A DNA stretch of 64,000 bases from Actinomycetota bacterium. GTDB taxonomy: Bacteria > Actinomycetota > Thermoleophilia > RBG-16-64-13. The stretch covers positions 141,918-205,917 of the forward strand of contig JAHJSA010000013.1 in the NCBI GenBank assembly GCA_018830645.1. The letters run 5' to 3'. Made by a program: the position numbers and the translations under genes. Under the pieces are notes generated by a model, which saw only the letters and a program-made list of their open reading frames with translations, searched no databases and was not told the DNA's origin. Below, piece by piece: positions 15,908 through 25,650 of this stretch (position 1 is its first letter; every line of letters begins with the position of its first letter).

Positions 15908-17101
15908 ATGAAGCGCGGGCGTATATGGAGAGGGGTGCTTCAGTCGGGCATCGCGGCCGTCCTGCTGGTTGGTGCGATCGCCTTGGCCGCGTTCGCCCAG
16001 GGGTGTTCGGGCTCGGAGCCGACCGATTCGTCGCCTGACTCCCCGTCGGTCTCGGAGACGACCGGGCCGGGGGATGCAGCCGGAGAGGCCGACCTGACCG
16101 TGGAAGTCGTGGCCCAGAGTCTCACCGTTCCCTGGGAGATCCGCTTCTTTCCCGACGGTGCCCTTCTCGTGACCGAGCGCACCGGTCGTGTCCTTCGGAT
16201 CGACGCGGCGACCGGCGCGGTCAGCGAACTCGGCAGACTGCCGGTGGCCTCAGAGGGGGAGGGAGGACTCCTCGGCGCGGCCCTCGACCCGGGATTCCCA
16301 ACCCAGCCCTACCTCTATGTCGCGTACACGTATCGGGACGGCGCGAGCGGTGGCCTCGCCAACAGAGTCAGCCGGCTCACGCTGAACGGCGACGCGGTCG
16401 GTGAAGAGAAGGTGCTTGTCGACGGGATCCCCGGAGCGGGGAATCACAACGGCAGCCGGGTGGCGTTCGGCCCCGAGGGCGATCTCTGGGTCACCACCGG
16501 CGACGCCTCCAAGGCCGAGCTGGCTCAGGAACTCGGTTCGCTCGCCGGGAAGGTGCTGCGCATGGACCGCGAGGGACGCCCCGCCGCCGCCAACCCGTTC
16601 GGCGATTCCCTGGTGTACTCGTACGGGCACCGGAACCCCCAAGGTCTCGCCTGGCTCGCGGGCGACCCCGATCCTTTCGTGACCGAGCACGGTCCGAACG
16701 AGAACGACGAGGTGAACCACCTCCAGGCAGGCGGCAACTACGGCTGGCCCCAGGTCGGGGGGACGGGAGGCGGACCCGAGTTCGTGGGCGCCATCCACGC
16801 GTGGACGCCCACGATAGCCCCGGCAGGAGCCGTCTTCTACGAGGCCGACGCTATCCGGGGCTGGCGCGGGTCACTCCTCTTCGTCACGCTCAAGGAGTCC
16901 GATCTGCGCCGGCTGGTCCCCACCGACTCGTCCTTCTCGGCGGTCGCCGAGGAACACATACTCTTCGACGAGCGCTTCGGCCGCCTGCGCTCCATCGCTG
17001 TCGGCCCCGACGGCGCCCTCTACCTGGGCACGAGCAACCGCGACGGCCGCGGGGACGAGAACGAGGATGACGACAAGATTCTGCGGATCACCGTGAGGTG
17101 A
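15908..17101 (+). CDS. Lipoprotein of the PQQ-dependent glucose/sorbosone dehydrogenase (GSDH) family
   Basis: About 397 residues. A basic N-terminus and hydrophobic segment end in a lipobox (LAAFAQGC), so it is exported and lipid-anchored, followed by a Ser/Thr/Asp-rich spacer. The rest is a six-bladed propeller: VPWEIRFFPDGALLVTER, GNHNGSRVAFGPEGDLWVTTGD, YGHRNPQGLAW, TEHGPNENDEVNHL and AVGPDGALYLGTSNRDGR. These match the Asd/YliI type that oxidises aldose sugars with PQQ. GTG 15878 with an upstream GAGGA is an alternative start. No PQQ synthesis genes are in the window. Confidence 0.85.
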   Translation: MKRGRIWRGVLQSGIAAVLLVGAIALAAFAQGCSGSEPTDSSPDSPSVSETTGPGDAAGEADLTVEVVAQSLTVPWEIRFFPDGALLVTERTGRVLRIDAATGAVSELGRLPVASEGEGGLLGAALDPGFPTQPYLYVAYTYRDGASGGLANRVSRLTLNGDAVGEEKVLVDGIPGAGNHNGSRVAFGPEGDLWVTTGDASKAELAQELGSLAGKVLRMDREGRPAAANPFGDSLVYSYGHRNPQGLAWLAGDPDPFVTEHGPNENDEVNHLQAGGNYGWPQVGGTGGGPEFVGAIHAWTPTIAPAGAVFYEADAIRGWRGSLLFVTLKESDLRRLVPTDSSFSAVAEEHILFDERFGRLRSIAVGPDGALYLGTSNRDGRGDENEDDDKILRITVR

Positions 17102-17305
17102 CGGCGTGACCAAGACGCGTGACAGCGACCGGGAAGCCGGCCGCCACGAGGACCGTACCGAGGGCGGTGTCGGCGGGCCCGGCAGACTCGACGTCGAGAC
17201 GCGCGAGCACGTGCCGTCCTGTCGCGCACAGCAGGCGTGTCGACGCCGTTCGGGATCCTGCTGTCGCCCCAGGGGCCGACCACCCTCAGTGCGCCCCTAC
17301 GCACC

Positions 17306-17692
17306 CTACGCTCCTACCGAGTCGAGATACCTCCGTGCCGCCGCGAGAAACGCGCCGGCTCGACGGATCTGCTCCTCGGCGTTCTCCTGAGGCATCTCTG
17401 GTCCGAAATCGTAGTCTCCGAAGTGTCGCGCCTCCTGAGCTTCGAGTAGGTAGCGATGAAAGTGCGGGGGCAACACCCCGGTAGCGGCGAATCGAACGCC
17501 GTATGCAGCGTGCACAGCTGAGTGCTTGGAGAACGCGAGACCCAAGGACTGGAGAAGCACCTCGGCGGCGTAGAACATCGCGTGGTAGGCCCGCGATGCG
17601 GCGAAACCGTAGAAGCCCTCTTGCGCCAACACTTGCGCCCCGGCCAAGCTTTGCTCAGCCTTGCGGAGCATCGCCTGCTGATCGGGAGTCAA
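17306..17692 (-). CDS. HEPN domain protein (toxin partner of MNT)
   Basis: A 128-residue all-helical HEPN protein (SRAYHAMFYAAEVLL near residue 35). Its TTG start overlaps the stop of the nucleotidyltransferase gene (TTGA) and has AAGGGG six bases upstream. HEPN/MNT pairs are type VII toxin-antitoxin modules, in which the MNT partner adds nucleotides to and disarms the HEPN RNase. This copy looks full length, unlike the HEPN remnant at 31786. Confidence 0.8.
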   Translation of the reverse strand: MTPDQQAMLRKAEQSLAGAQVLAQEGFYGFAASRAYHAMFYAAEVLLQSLGLAFSKHSAVHAAYGVRFAATGVLPPHFHRYLLEAQEARHFGDYDFGPEMPQENAEEQIRRAGAFLAAARRYLDSVGA

Positions 17693-18009
17693 ACCAGCAC
17701 CCCTTCCCGGCGGACGTTCATCAGCAGTGGGGTCTGCTCGACTCCATACCGGTCGAGCGAAACGAACACGCACGAAACAACCACTTCATGTCGCAGGGAT
17801 AGCTCAGCCACGATCTCCCCCGTGCGGGAAATCTCTTCCCACGGACGGACCAGCCCACGGAGGACCACCAGCACATCGATATCCGATCCCTCCTCGGCGT
17901 CGCCACGGGCCTGGGATCCAAACAGCACCACTTCGACCAGACGCTCGTCGTAGACGACTTCCAGCCTCCCGCGTAGCTCAGATGCGATTCGGAGGATCCG
18001 CGCTTCCAT
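17689..18009 (-). CDS. MNT-type nucleotidyltransferase antitoxin
   Basis: A 106-residue minimal nucleotidyltransferase. The catalytic signature is VLFGSQARGDAEEGSDIDVLVV, with GS and the DxD pair intact. It lies directly upstream of, and overlaps, the HEPN gene. It is expected to be the antitoxin that modifies the HEPN toxin. Confidence 0.85.
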   Translation of the reverse strand: MEARILRIASELRGRLEVVYDERLVEVVLFGSQARGDAEEGSDIDVLVVLRGLVRPWEEISRTGEIVAELSLRHEVVVSCVFVSLDRYGVEQTPLLMNVRREGVLV

Positions 18010-18128
18010 GAACTCGACTCCTGCACCAGACGCGGCAAGATTGCGCTCTCGAGATCATTGTAGATGGCCTCTGCCCGGAGCAGGGCCCACCGCCTGCTCG
18101 TACGCGATGGTGGCGGGCGGGCTCAGGC

Positions 18129-19058
18129 TCACAGCACCGGCCGGGGCCTCTCCAGACACAGGTCCACCAACTCGTCGATGACCGCCGTGCCGGCGCACAT
18201 CACCGTGTCGGCTCCGCCCCAGTAGATCTTCACCGTTCCGTCGTCCTCGGGTATCGCGCCGCAGGTGAAGACCACGTTCGGCACGTAGCCCACTCGCTCC
18301 CAGGGTTCCTCGGGCTCAAGGATCCACTCGTCGGCCACCCCCAGCAACAGGGCCGGGTCGGCGAGGTCGTGGAGGGCTGCCCCCAGCCGGTAGACGGCGC
18401 CGGCCATGGTGGGGTAGACGCCGTGGTAGAGGTGGAGCCAACCCCGCGGCGTCTTGATGGGCGTCGCGCCGGGGCCGATCTTCTGCTCGTCCCAGTGGTA
18501 GGGGACCGGCTTCATCACCACCCGCGAGTCGCCCCAGTGGATCAGATCTGTGGAGTAGGTGATCCAGATGCTCCACGGCGAGATCTCGGAGTGCGGTCGG
18601 TCGAGGCGCACGTACCGGCCGCCGATCTTCTCCGGGAAGATCACCACGTTGCGGCTGTCCGCCGGGGTGATGAGCGCCACCCGCTCTACCGAGCGGAAGT
18701 CGGCCGTCTTGGCCAGTGCGACCCGCACCCCGTGCCGGGAGTAGGCGCTGTAGGTGAGCAGGTACTCGCCGTCCAGAGGGCACACGCGCACGTCCTCCAC
18801 GCCCCACTCCTCGTACTCGGCGAAGACCCCTTCGGTGGCGGGCACGAGGAAGGGCTCGGGACGTACGGTGAAACGGAAGCCGTCGTCGCCCTCGGCCAGG
18901 CCGATGATCGAGCGACCGTTGCGGCGGTGGGAGCGGAAGAGGAGCAGGTAGCGGCCCTCGTGCTTGACCGCTCCGGCGTTGTGCACCGTCGCCACCGGGT
19001 AGGGAACGTCGGCCTTGGTGAGGATGGGGTTACCGGGATGGCGTTGGACCAGGGTCAT
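18129..19058 (-). CDS. GH130 family glycoside phosphorylase/hydrolase
   Basis: A 309-residue five-bladed propeller protein of family GH130, which acts mostly on beta-mannosides. It begins HPGNPILTKADVPYP. The catalytic Asp lies in EEWGVEDVRV near residue 89, and RLDRPHSEISPWSIW, GPGATPIKTPRGWLHLYHG and DEWILEPEEPWE are typical. No signal peptide is seen, so it acts in the cytoplasm. ATG 19058 starts four bases after the stop of the DUF4143 ATPase, and its ribosome site AAGGAAC lies in that gene's last codons. A second GH130 lies at 38592 on the other side of the island. Confidence 0.85.
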   Translation of the reverse strand: MTLVQRHPGNPILTKADVPYPVATVHNAGAVKHEGRYLLLFRSHRRNGRSIIGLAEGDDGFRFTVRPEPFLVPATEGVFAEYEEWGVEDVRVCPLDGEYLLTYSAYSRHGVRVALAKTADFRSVERVALITPADSRNVVIFPEKIGGRYVRLDRPHSEISPWSIWITYSTDLIHWGDSRVVMKPVPYHWDEQKIGPGATPIKTPRGWLHLYHGVYPTMAGAVYRLGAALHDLADPALLLGVADEWILEPEEPWERVGYVPNVVFTCGAIPEDDGTVKIYWGGADTVMCAGTAVIDELVDLCLERPRPVL

Positions 19059-19061
19059 CGA

Positions 19062-20243
19062 TCACGTTCCTTCTTCGGCTATGAGGGCGGCCAGTTCATC
19101 CAGAGGGATGGCGGTGATATCCGCTGCTAGTGGGTACACTTCCTGCCCCGGGTACACCACGAACCGCCTCTCGGGGCCGAGGTCGGCACAGGCGGCGTGG
19201 AATCCACGCTCGGGTCGGGGCGCGAGGCTGCGCTTGATCTCCACCGCCCACACCCGACCATCGGGCCAGGCCAGCAGTAGGTCTATCTCGGCGCCACCGC
19301 TCGTGCGATAGAAGTAGCCTTGGACGCCCCGTGGCGCTGAGGCCAGCAGGTTCTCGATGACGAAGCCCTCCCAGCCGGCGCCGACCACGGGGTGGCCGAA
19401 TAGGGTGTCCATGTCGCCGATGCTCAGCAGCGCGTGCAGAAGACCGCTGTCGCGCACATAGACTTTGGGCGACCTAACCAGCCTCTTTCCCAGGTTGGCG
19501 TGCCAGGCCGGCAAGCGCCGCACCAGCAACAGGTCGGAGAGCAGGTCGATGTAGACGGCCGCCGTCTTGCCGTCTACACCCAAGTTGCGCGCCAACTGGG
19601 CCACGTTGAGCAGGCCGCCTTGATGGTGGGCGAGCATGGTCCAGAAGCGGCGCAGGGTCTCGGCGGCGATCCGCGGACCGAACTGAGGGATATCGCGCTC
19701 GAGATAGGTGCGTATGAAATCCTCGCGCCAGCGGAGGCTTTCGGCGTCATCCGTGGCGAGGAAGCTCTCCGGAAAGCCGCCACGCAACCAGAGTCGGGCG
19801 ACCGGCATGTCGATCGGCTGCCTGCGCACCTCGAGCACGGAGAAGGGGCTCAGTTCCAGATAGCTGATGCGCCCGGCCAAAGTCTCGCCGGACTGCTTGA
19901 GCAGGTCCAACGTTGCCGAACCCAGCAGCAGATACATCCCGTTGCGATGACCGGCGCGGCGGGCCCGGTCGATCAGACCGCGCAGCGACGGGAAGAGGTT
20001 GGGAGCGCGGTGCACCTCATCGAGGATCACCAGCCGCCCGAGATGATCGCCAAGATACAGTTCGGGCTCGCTGAGCTTGGCGCGATCGCGCTCGGATTCG
20101 AGATCGAGATAGAGAGCCTGATGCGCCTCGCCCTCGGCCAGAGCCAGCGTCGTCTTGCCGGCCTGGTGCGGTCCAAGCAAGGCCACGGCGGGCGCCTGTT
20201 GAAGGCGTCGATGGAGTTCGGAGGCCAGCCTGCGCTCAATCAT
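19062..20243 (-). CDS. AAA-type ATPase with DUF4143 domain
   Basis: A 393-residue protein. The N-terminal P-loop AAA domain shows ALLGPHQAGKTTLAL (Walker A, with Gln in place of the more usual Arg) and RLVILDEVHRAPNLF (Walker B). The C-terminal DUF4143 part ends in a nuclease-like fold region (GGAEIDLLLAWPDGRVWAVEIK). These proteins are widespread accessory genes of unclear function, often near mobile or toxin-antitoxin loci. It marks the left end of the defence island. Confidence 0.85.
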   Translation of the reverse strand: MIERRLASELHRRLQQAPAVALLGPHQAGKTTLALAEGEAHQALYLDLESERDRAKLSEPELYLGDHLGRLVILDEVHRAPNLFPSLRGLIDRARRAGHRNGMYLLLGSATLDLLKQSGETLAGRISYLELSPFSVLEVRRQPIDMPVARLWLRGGFPESFLATDDAESLRWREDFIRTYLERDIPQFGPRIAAETLRRFWTMLAHHQGGLLNVAQLARNLGVDGKTAAVYIDLLSDLLLVRRLPAWHANLGKRLVRSPKVYVRDSGLLHALLSIGDMDTLFGHPVVGAGWEGFVIENLLASAPRGVQGYFYRTSGGAEIDLLLAWPDGRVWAVEIKRSLAPRPERGFHAACADLGPERRFVVYPGQEVYPLAADITAIPLDELAALIAEEGT

Positions 20244-20306
20244 GTATGCAAGTATGGAGTCGCGCTACGTGATTTGCAAGGTTAGAGCGCCGACTCATCC
20301 TGCCCT

Positions 20307-23255
20307 CTACGCGGCGGTCGAGCTTTCGTACGTTAGTCCGAACACCGTGTCGGTCAGCCAGCGCCTGAACGACTCGTTGTCCACGAACTGCTTGAAGAGC
20401 TCGGTGTCATCCTTGAGCACGGCGGTCATCACGCGCTGGAGGGCCTTGTCGTGCTCGATGCGGGCGTTCTGCTTGTCCGAGTTCTTCTGCGCGTTCTGGT
20501 AGGCGGAGTCGGCGGCGACGCGCGCCGGGATGTCCTCGGTAATGAGTTTGTGCACCCGGTCGGCGTCGGTCCAGGGGATGTTGCCGAACTGGTCGTTGAA
20601 GGCCTTGATGATGTTGGAGAGGCGGTCCAGCTCGGGCTCCGGTTTCCTCCCCGCGCCCGCGGACGGCACGGGGCCGATCTCGGTGTCCTCATCGTGGAGC
20701 TGGATCCTCATCACGGCCTTCTTCTCGACCCGGTAGCTATCCATGTCGATGGACTCGAGGATGCCTTTCGACAGGTCCTCCTCCATAGGCGCCGGCAACT
20801 TCGGCACGAGGAAGTCCAGGAAGATCGAGAGCTTCTCCCACTCGGCGTTGGTGTAGGGCAGGATCGAAGCCAGGAACCCGTAGGTTCGTGTGAAGGCCTT
20901 GGCTTTGCTCTTGAAGTCCACCTGCCCGTCTTCGCCGAGCTCGGCGTTGTAGACGGCGACGCAGCCGTCGAGGATCGGGTCGAGGCGATCGCGGTCGGCC
21001 CCGCCCAGGTAGAGCCTCACAAGCTCCTCGATCTCGGCGTGGCCGTAGACCTGGTATCCGTCGAGTGCTGCTTTGAGGTCGTGGAGCTTGTTGGGATCGG
21101 TCTCCTCGCTGAGGATCGTAGTGCGGTAGTAGTCGGCGAAGGCCGTCTCGATGGTGTCGGCGCTGTTCAGGAAGTCGAGCACGAACACATCGTGCTTCCT
21201 CGGATGCGCACGGTTGAGACGCGACAGCGTCTGCACGGTCTTGATCCCCGAGAGCACCTTATCCACGTACATGGTGTGCAGGAGAGGCTCGTCGTAGCCC
21301 GTTTGGAACTTGTCCGCGCAGATCAGGAAGCGGTAGGGGTCCACCTGGATGCGGTCTGGGATCGCGCTGGTGGGGAAGCCGTTCAGCGAGGCCTCCGTCA
21401 CCTTCGCGCCGCCGAACTCGTGCTCGCCGGAGAAGGCCACGATGGCCCGATGTGGACTCTTGCGCTCGATGAGGTAGCCGCTGATCGCACGGTAGTACTG
21501 GATGGCCCGCTCGATGCCGCTCGTGACCACCATGGCCCGCGCCTGTCCGCCGACCTTGTTCAGAGCAAGTACCTGTTCGTGAAAGTGATCCACCATGATC
21601 TCGGCCTTGAGGCGGATGGCGTGGTCGTGGCTCTCGACGTAGCGCCGCAGCTTCTTCCGGGCCCGCTTGGTGTCGAACTCCGGGTCGCCTTCCACCATCT
21701 TGATGAGCCGGTAGTAGCTCTCGACCGGGGTGTAGTTGCGGAGCACGTCAAGGATGAATCCCTCCTGGACGGCCTGCTTCATGGTGTAGCTGTGGAACGG
21801 GCGGTGCTTGGTCTGTTCGCCGACCTCGAAGGGCCCGCCGAAGACCTCGAGCGTCTTGTTCTTGGGCGTAGCCGTGAAGGCGAAGTAGCTCGCGTTCGGC
21901 AGAAGCTTGCGCGCTTCCATGATGCGGTTGATAGTGTCCTCGGCGGTCTCGTCGTCCTCCTCGGCGCCGGCCACTGAGAGGGCCATGGAGACCGCCGCCG
22001 AGGTCTTGCCGCCCTGGCTCGAATGCGCCTCGTCGATGATGATCGCGAAGCGCCGGCCGCGCTGTTCGTTGCCGATCTCGTCGAGGATGAACGGGAACTT
22101 CTGAACCGTGCTGATGATGATCCTCTTGCCGCTCTCGATGAACTTCCTCAGATCGCCGGACGCGTCCGCGTGGCCCACCGTCGCGCCCACCTGGGCGAAC
22201 TGTTTGATGGTGTCCTTGATCTGCTTGTCGAGGATCCTGCGATCGGTCACCACGATGATGGAATCGAAGATCGGCGCGTCGGCCGTGGCGCTCCGCAACC
22301 CGATAAGCTGATGAGCGAGCCAGGCGATGGAGTTCGACTTGCCGCTCCCCGCCGAGTGCTGGATGAGATAGCGTCTGCCCACCCCCTGCTCCGCGGCGTC
22401 GGCCAGCAGCCGGCGAACAACGTCAAGCTGGTGAAAGCGCGGCCAGATCTGCGTCGCCTTCTTCTTGCCGGTTTTCTCGTCCTTCGTCTCGACGATCTGG
22501 GCGTAGTTCTCCAGGATGTCGGTCAGGCGCTCGCGGGTGAGGATGCTCTTCCAGAGGTAGTCGGTCTTGAGGCCGGCTGGGTTGGGCGGGTTGCCCGCGC
22601 CGTCGTTCCAGCCACGGTTGAAGGGGAGGAACCAGGAGATCTTGCCCTGGAGGTGGGTACAGAAGCGCACCTCCTGGTCGTCCACGGCGAAGTGCACCAC
22701 GCAGCGCCCGAACTCGAAGAGCCGTTCGCGCGGGTCGCGATCGCGCTTGTACTGTTGGACGGCGTCCGCGACCGTCTGCTTGGTGAGGCTGTTCTTCAGC
22801 TCGAAGGTGGCCACCGGCAGGCCGTTGATAAAGAGTCCGAGGTCGAGCGCGAGCTGAGTCTCGTCGCGGCTGTAGCGGAGCTGGCGGGAGACGCTGAAGC
22901 GGTTCTGGGTGTAGCGAAGGGCGGCCGCCGGGTTCCCGGGCGAGGGAGTGCCGTAGAAGAGGTCCAGATGGTGCGCCCCGTGCTTGATCCCGTGCCGCAG
23001 CACGTCGATGGTGCCACGCTTGGTGATCTCGCCCTGCAGGCGGGCGAGGAACGTGCGCCTGTTGGGGCCGTCCTCGCCGAGATTGAGGGCTTCGGCGGCC
23101 TCGGGCTGCGTCTCTCGCAGAAAGTCGGCGAGCTGGGGGAGGTCGACGGCGTATTCTCGGTCGTAGGCGGCGGGGTCGCCGCGGAGCCAGCCGCGCTCCT
23201 GCATGTCGCGGACGATGAGGGTCTCGAGGTTTTTCTCGCTGGTGTCGGTGGTCAC
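20307..23255 (-). CDS. hsdR: Type I restriction enzyme R subunit
   Basis: A 982-residue restriction and translocation subunit. The N-terminal nuclease domain has GLFINGLPVATFELKNS, the PD-ExK core with Glu and Lys. The motor has Walker A in IQHSAGSGKSNSIAWLA near residue 302, IIVVTDRRILDKQ, the DEAH box in FAIIIDEAHSSQGG, FAFTATPKNKTLE, and the second RecA domain with FQTGYDEPLLHTMYVDK and QTLSRLNRAHP. The start is GTG 23255. It is separated from hsdM and hsdS by accessory genes, all on the same strand. It looks intact. Confidence 0.95.
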   Translation of the reverse strand: MTTDTSEKNLETLIVRDMQERGWLRGDPAAYDREYAVDLPQLADFLRETQPEAAEALNLGEDGPNRRTFLARLQGEITKRGTIDVLRHGIKHGAHHLDLFYGTPSPGNPAAALRYTQNRFSVSRQLRYSRDETQLALDLGLFINGLPVATFELKNSLTKQTVADAVQQYKRDRDPRERLFEFGRCVVHFAVDDQEVRFCTHLQGKISWFLPFNRGWNDGAGNPPNPAGLKTDYLWKSILTRERLTDILENYAQIVETKDEKTGKKKATQIWPRFHQLDVVRRLLADAAEQGVGRRYLIQHSAGSGKSNSIAWLAHQLIGLRSATADAPIFDSIIVVTDRRILDKQIKDTIKQFAQVGATVGHADASGDLRKFIESGKRIIISTVQKFPFILDEIGNEQRGRRFAIIIDEAHSSQGGKTSAAVSMALSVAGAEEDDETAEDTINRIMEARKLLPNASYFAFTATPKNKTLEVFGGPFEVGEQTKHRPFHSYTMKQAVQEGFILDVLRNYTPVESYYRLIKMVEGDPEFDTKRARKKLRRYVESHDHAIRLKAEIMVDHFHEQVLALNKVGGQARAMVVTSGIERAIQYYRAISGYLIERKSPHRAIVAFSGEHEFGGAKVTEASLNGFPTSAIPDRIQVDPYRFLICADKFQTGYDEPLLHTMYVDKVLSGIKTVQTLSRLNRAHPRKHDVFVLDFLNSADTIETAFADYYRTTILSEETDPNKLHDLKAALDGYQVYGHAEIEELVRLYLGGADRDRLDPILDGCVAVYNAELGEDGQVDFKSKAKAFTRTYGFLASILPYTNAEWEKLSIFLDFLVPKLPAPMEEDLSKGILESIDMDSYRVEKKAVMRIQLHDEDTEIGPVPSAGAGRKPEPELDRLSNIIKAFNDQFGNIPWTDADRVHKLITEDIPARVAADSAYQNAQKNSDKQNARIEHDKALQRVMTAVLKDDTELFKQFVDNESFRRWLTDTVFGLTYESSTAA

Positions 23256-23291
23256 TCCGAAGCCTCGCCGAGGCAGTCAGGCGTCCCGCCG

Positions 23292-23402
23292 ATCAAGTAC
23301 CCATCAAGTACGCGAAGGCTTCGCAATGCTTAGTGAATCCCATTACTTACGAGAATGAAAGACTCCTCAGACAGGCCGCCCATCAAGTACCCATCAAGTA
23401 CG
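23292..23402. repeat. Direct repeats of ATCAAGTAC between hsdR and the AlbA remnant
   Basis: The 21-base string ATCAAGTACCCATCAAGTACG occurs at 23292-23312 and again at 23382-23402, and is itself a tandem of ATCAAGTACCC. On the minus strand both copies encode a short VLDGYL peptide in the same register. One such frame ends at the hsdR GTG and the other starts at a GTG overlapping the stop of the AlbA remnant. This suggests duplication of a short coding segment. Confidence 0.7.
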
Positions 23403-23406
23403 GCGC

Positions 23407-23898
23407 TCACGGATGTCCCTCTCTACTCTCCTGGGCAGCCCACCAGGGGGCATATCTCATCAGCTTTGGCGCCGCCGCCGCCTCGTCCGGGACGATCGCG
23501 CCTGCTTCGACGGCCTCGCGAATCAACCGCGAGACGCTCGAGCGATTGCGGTCTTCGATCCCGAACCGCGCACGAAGCGACGTGTTGGTCAGGAAGCTGC
23601 GCGTCATGTATCGCAGGCAGGCGTGCAGGTAGCATGCTCGTATGCGGTCTTGCCTGTCCATGTCCTTCAGGTCTTTATACGCGAACAGGACGGTCCTCGT
23701 GAACCCATCCGGCTTCTCGAACAGCGGCGCCGGCAACTGGAATAGCTCCACCTGGAAGACGACCTTGTCGATGCCACTCCCTCGTTCCTCGCAGATGCGG
23801 GCGCGACGCATCTTCCTTCCTCGTGGCTGGCGACCCCACGACGGTACCCCTTTGCTAATTCCTTTGCTAGGACATAGGTATCCGTCACAGCCTAGCAA
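23407..23898 (-). pseudogene. C-terminal fragment of an AlbA/ATP-binding protein
   Basis: The frame keeps only the last part of an AlbA-type ATP-binding regulator: RICEERGSGIDKVVFQ, then a winged-helix tail up to PKLMRYAPWWA, which is a common end for this family. The AlbA domain and most of the ATPase domain are missing. The first 30 codons (before about 23811) show no similarity and run into an inverted repeat at 23861-23901. A complete gene of the same general family lies immediately upstream at 23977-25650, so this is a remnant of a second copy. Confidence 0.7.
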
Positions 23899-23901
23899 AG
23901 G
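23861..23901. repeat. Inverted repeat at the AlbA remnant boundary
   Basis: CCTTTGCTAGG and CCTAGCAAAGG are perfect 11-base inverted arms with a 19-base spacer. A partial extra copy (CCTTTGCTAATT) lies just to the left. It coincides with the point where the AlbA fragment loses its homology, so it may be a rearrangement scar, or a terminator for the intact upstream gene. Confidence 0.65.
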
Positions 23902-23976
23902 CGTAGCCCCTTTCCGCCTAGGACTTGTTGGGCCTTACCCACAACCCTCGTTCGCTTCCGAAGCGGATTGCTTTGC

Positions 23977-25650
23977 TTAGTCATCAGGCGCTTTCGACAG
24001 GACCCACTCGGGATGCGATCGCGTACCACGATTGACGATGTCGCCGCAGAGCCGGAGCTCTTGCAGCAGGTTGTGGACCTTCCGCCGTTTCTGTTCGTGG
24101 GTAAGCCGGTCAGGTAGTTTCGCCAACAGCGCATCGTCGACCTCCTTACGACCCACCGGCTCATGCTCGTGTACCAGCGCCAGGATGAGGTCCAGGTAGT
24201 ACTGCTTGTCAAACCCACGCTCCCGGATGTGCCGCCCCGTCTCGCCGGTGGCTCTTGCGATCGCACCTGCCACGATCAGATTTGGATATCGGCCCTCGAC
24301 CAAGCCGGCGGCTTTCAGGCGACGGTGCTCGTCCCGGCCCATTCGGTGCCTCTTCTGAACCCGGTCGAGCTGCATGACCTGCCATAGATCGAGATCGGTT
24401 CGCTCCATCAAGAGCCGTGTGTATCGTTCGTCGAGGATTCGGCCACTGATCGTAACCGCAACGCGCCCCGGCTCGGACAGGTCGTAGTCGGGCAAGGGGA
24501 ACGAGCGCCGCCGTTGCGTCTCGAACATGCGCTTGATCCCGCCACCCTGCGTATCGATCAAGTTCAACTCGACCATAGCATCCGCGAGGAAGGGGTTACG
24601 GTAGATGGCCTGCGGAGCATCCTGGCGAATCACCGTCTCAACATCACCCGGCAGGAAATCGCCAACGTTGGCCAAGAGAATCCGGTCGGGGAACTCGACC
24701 ACGACGACACGCCCGTGCAGGCCGTAGTCCTGGTGCGCGACGCAGTTGTGCAGAGCCTCACGGATGACCCACGGGTCGTATTGTGTAATCTCGTGCGGGA
24801 ACAACGTCCCACTGGGCAGGGCGCGCACAATCAGGTTGCGGATACGCTTCTGCAGACGATCGCCTGCAAGCAAGAAGGGCGGGCCGAAGTGCTCGTAGTC
24901 GAGTTCACGGTTGTCGGCTTCCTTCAACACCCATGAGATCTTGGCGACTGCAGGCGAAAGCAGAGCGGCCGACTCCGGGCGGCCGAGCAGGAGCAGGGCA
25001 GAGTGAGTCACTGCCCCGTGCTTCATGAGCCTTGCCTTGTTGAGAAAGGTGATGTCGTCCCAGTCGGCTACTTCACCCGCCTGCCCCGGATGCTTGACTG
25101 AAAACTGCTCACGAGCCTTGCTCAGCGCCTCGGGATCCAAGTCTGCTACCGTGGCGGCGTCGCATACGTCCGCCGACCAGTCACGCCGCCGCGTCCAGAT
25201 CGCCCGCGCCTTCTCGGGGTGCTTGGCCAGTTCGGTCTTGCTCGAGCCCACACGGATGTACGGCGTTCCGTAGAAGCTGACAGGCTGATCGCGTGCCGGG
25301 CAAACCTCAAGCACGAGGACGTGGCCATCGGGATGCTCGACGACGAGCACCTCGAAGCCCGGGTTCGGACGGAGTCCTGCCGCAAGCCAGGGAAGCAGAT
25401 CCTGGTTGCCCTTGCCCTTCGTCGCATAGGGATCGAAGCTCGTGCCGACTACTTCGTGCGTGGAGTTGTCGACGCCGAAAACCAGATAGCCACGCGATTC
25501 GCCCGCCAGGCACGCGGCGTTGGCGAGAGCTGATAGGTACTCACCGAGAAGCTGGGCTTCAACGTGATTGGCCTTGAACTCCAGCCACTCGGTCTCCCTG
25601 GGTCGGGCGCGAAGGCGGTCGACGAGTCCGATGTCTCCGCTGCCGGTCAT
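23977..25650 (-). CDS. AlbA (AlbA_2) domain ATP-binding protein
   Basis: A 557-residue protein. The N-terminal AlbA/Schlafen-like domain has ETEWLEFKANHV, NAACLAGESRGYLVFGVDN and PYIRVGSSKTELAKHPEK. The central part has a GHKL-like ATPase region (AIREALHNCVAHQDYG read as VIREALHNCVAHQDY, then VEFPDRILLANVGDF and DTQGGGIKRMF). A winged-helix C-terminus follows. Such proteins are common beside type I R-M genes; regulatory or nucleic-acid roles are suspected. The start overlaps the XRE-HsdS chimera stop (ATGA). Confidence 0.8.
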   Translation of the reverse strand: MTGSGDIGLVDRLRARPRETEWLEFKANHVEAQLLGEYLSALANAACLAGESRGYLVFGVDNSTHEVVGTSFDPYATKGKGNQDLLPWLAAGLRPNPGFEVLVVEHPDGHVLVLEVCPARDQPVSFYGTPYIRVGSSKTELAKHPEKARAIWTRRRDWSADVCDAATVADLDPEALSKAREQFSVKHPGQAGEVADWDDITFLNKARLMKHGAVTHSALLLLGRPESAALLSPAVAKISWVLKEADNRELDYEHFGPPFLLAGDRLQKRIRNLIVRALPSGTLFPHEITQYDPWVIREALHNCVAHQDYGLHGRVVVVEFPDRILLANVGDFLPGDVETVIRQDAPQAIYRNPFLADAMVELNLIDTQGGGIKRMFETQRRRSFPLPDYDLSEPGRVAVTISGRILDERYTRLLMERTDLDLWQVMQLDRVQKRHRMGRDEHRRLKAAGLVEGRYPNLIVAGAIARATGETGRHIRERGFDKQYYLDLILALVHEHEPVGRKEVDDALLAKLPDRLTHEQKRRKVHNLLQELRLCGDIVNRGTRSHPEWVLSKAPDD

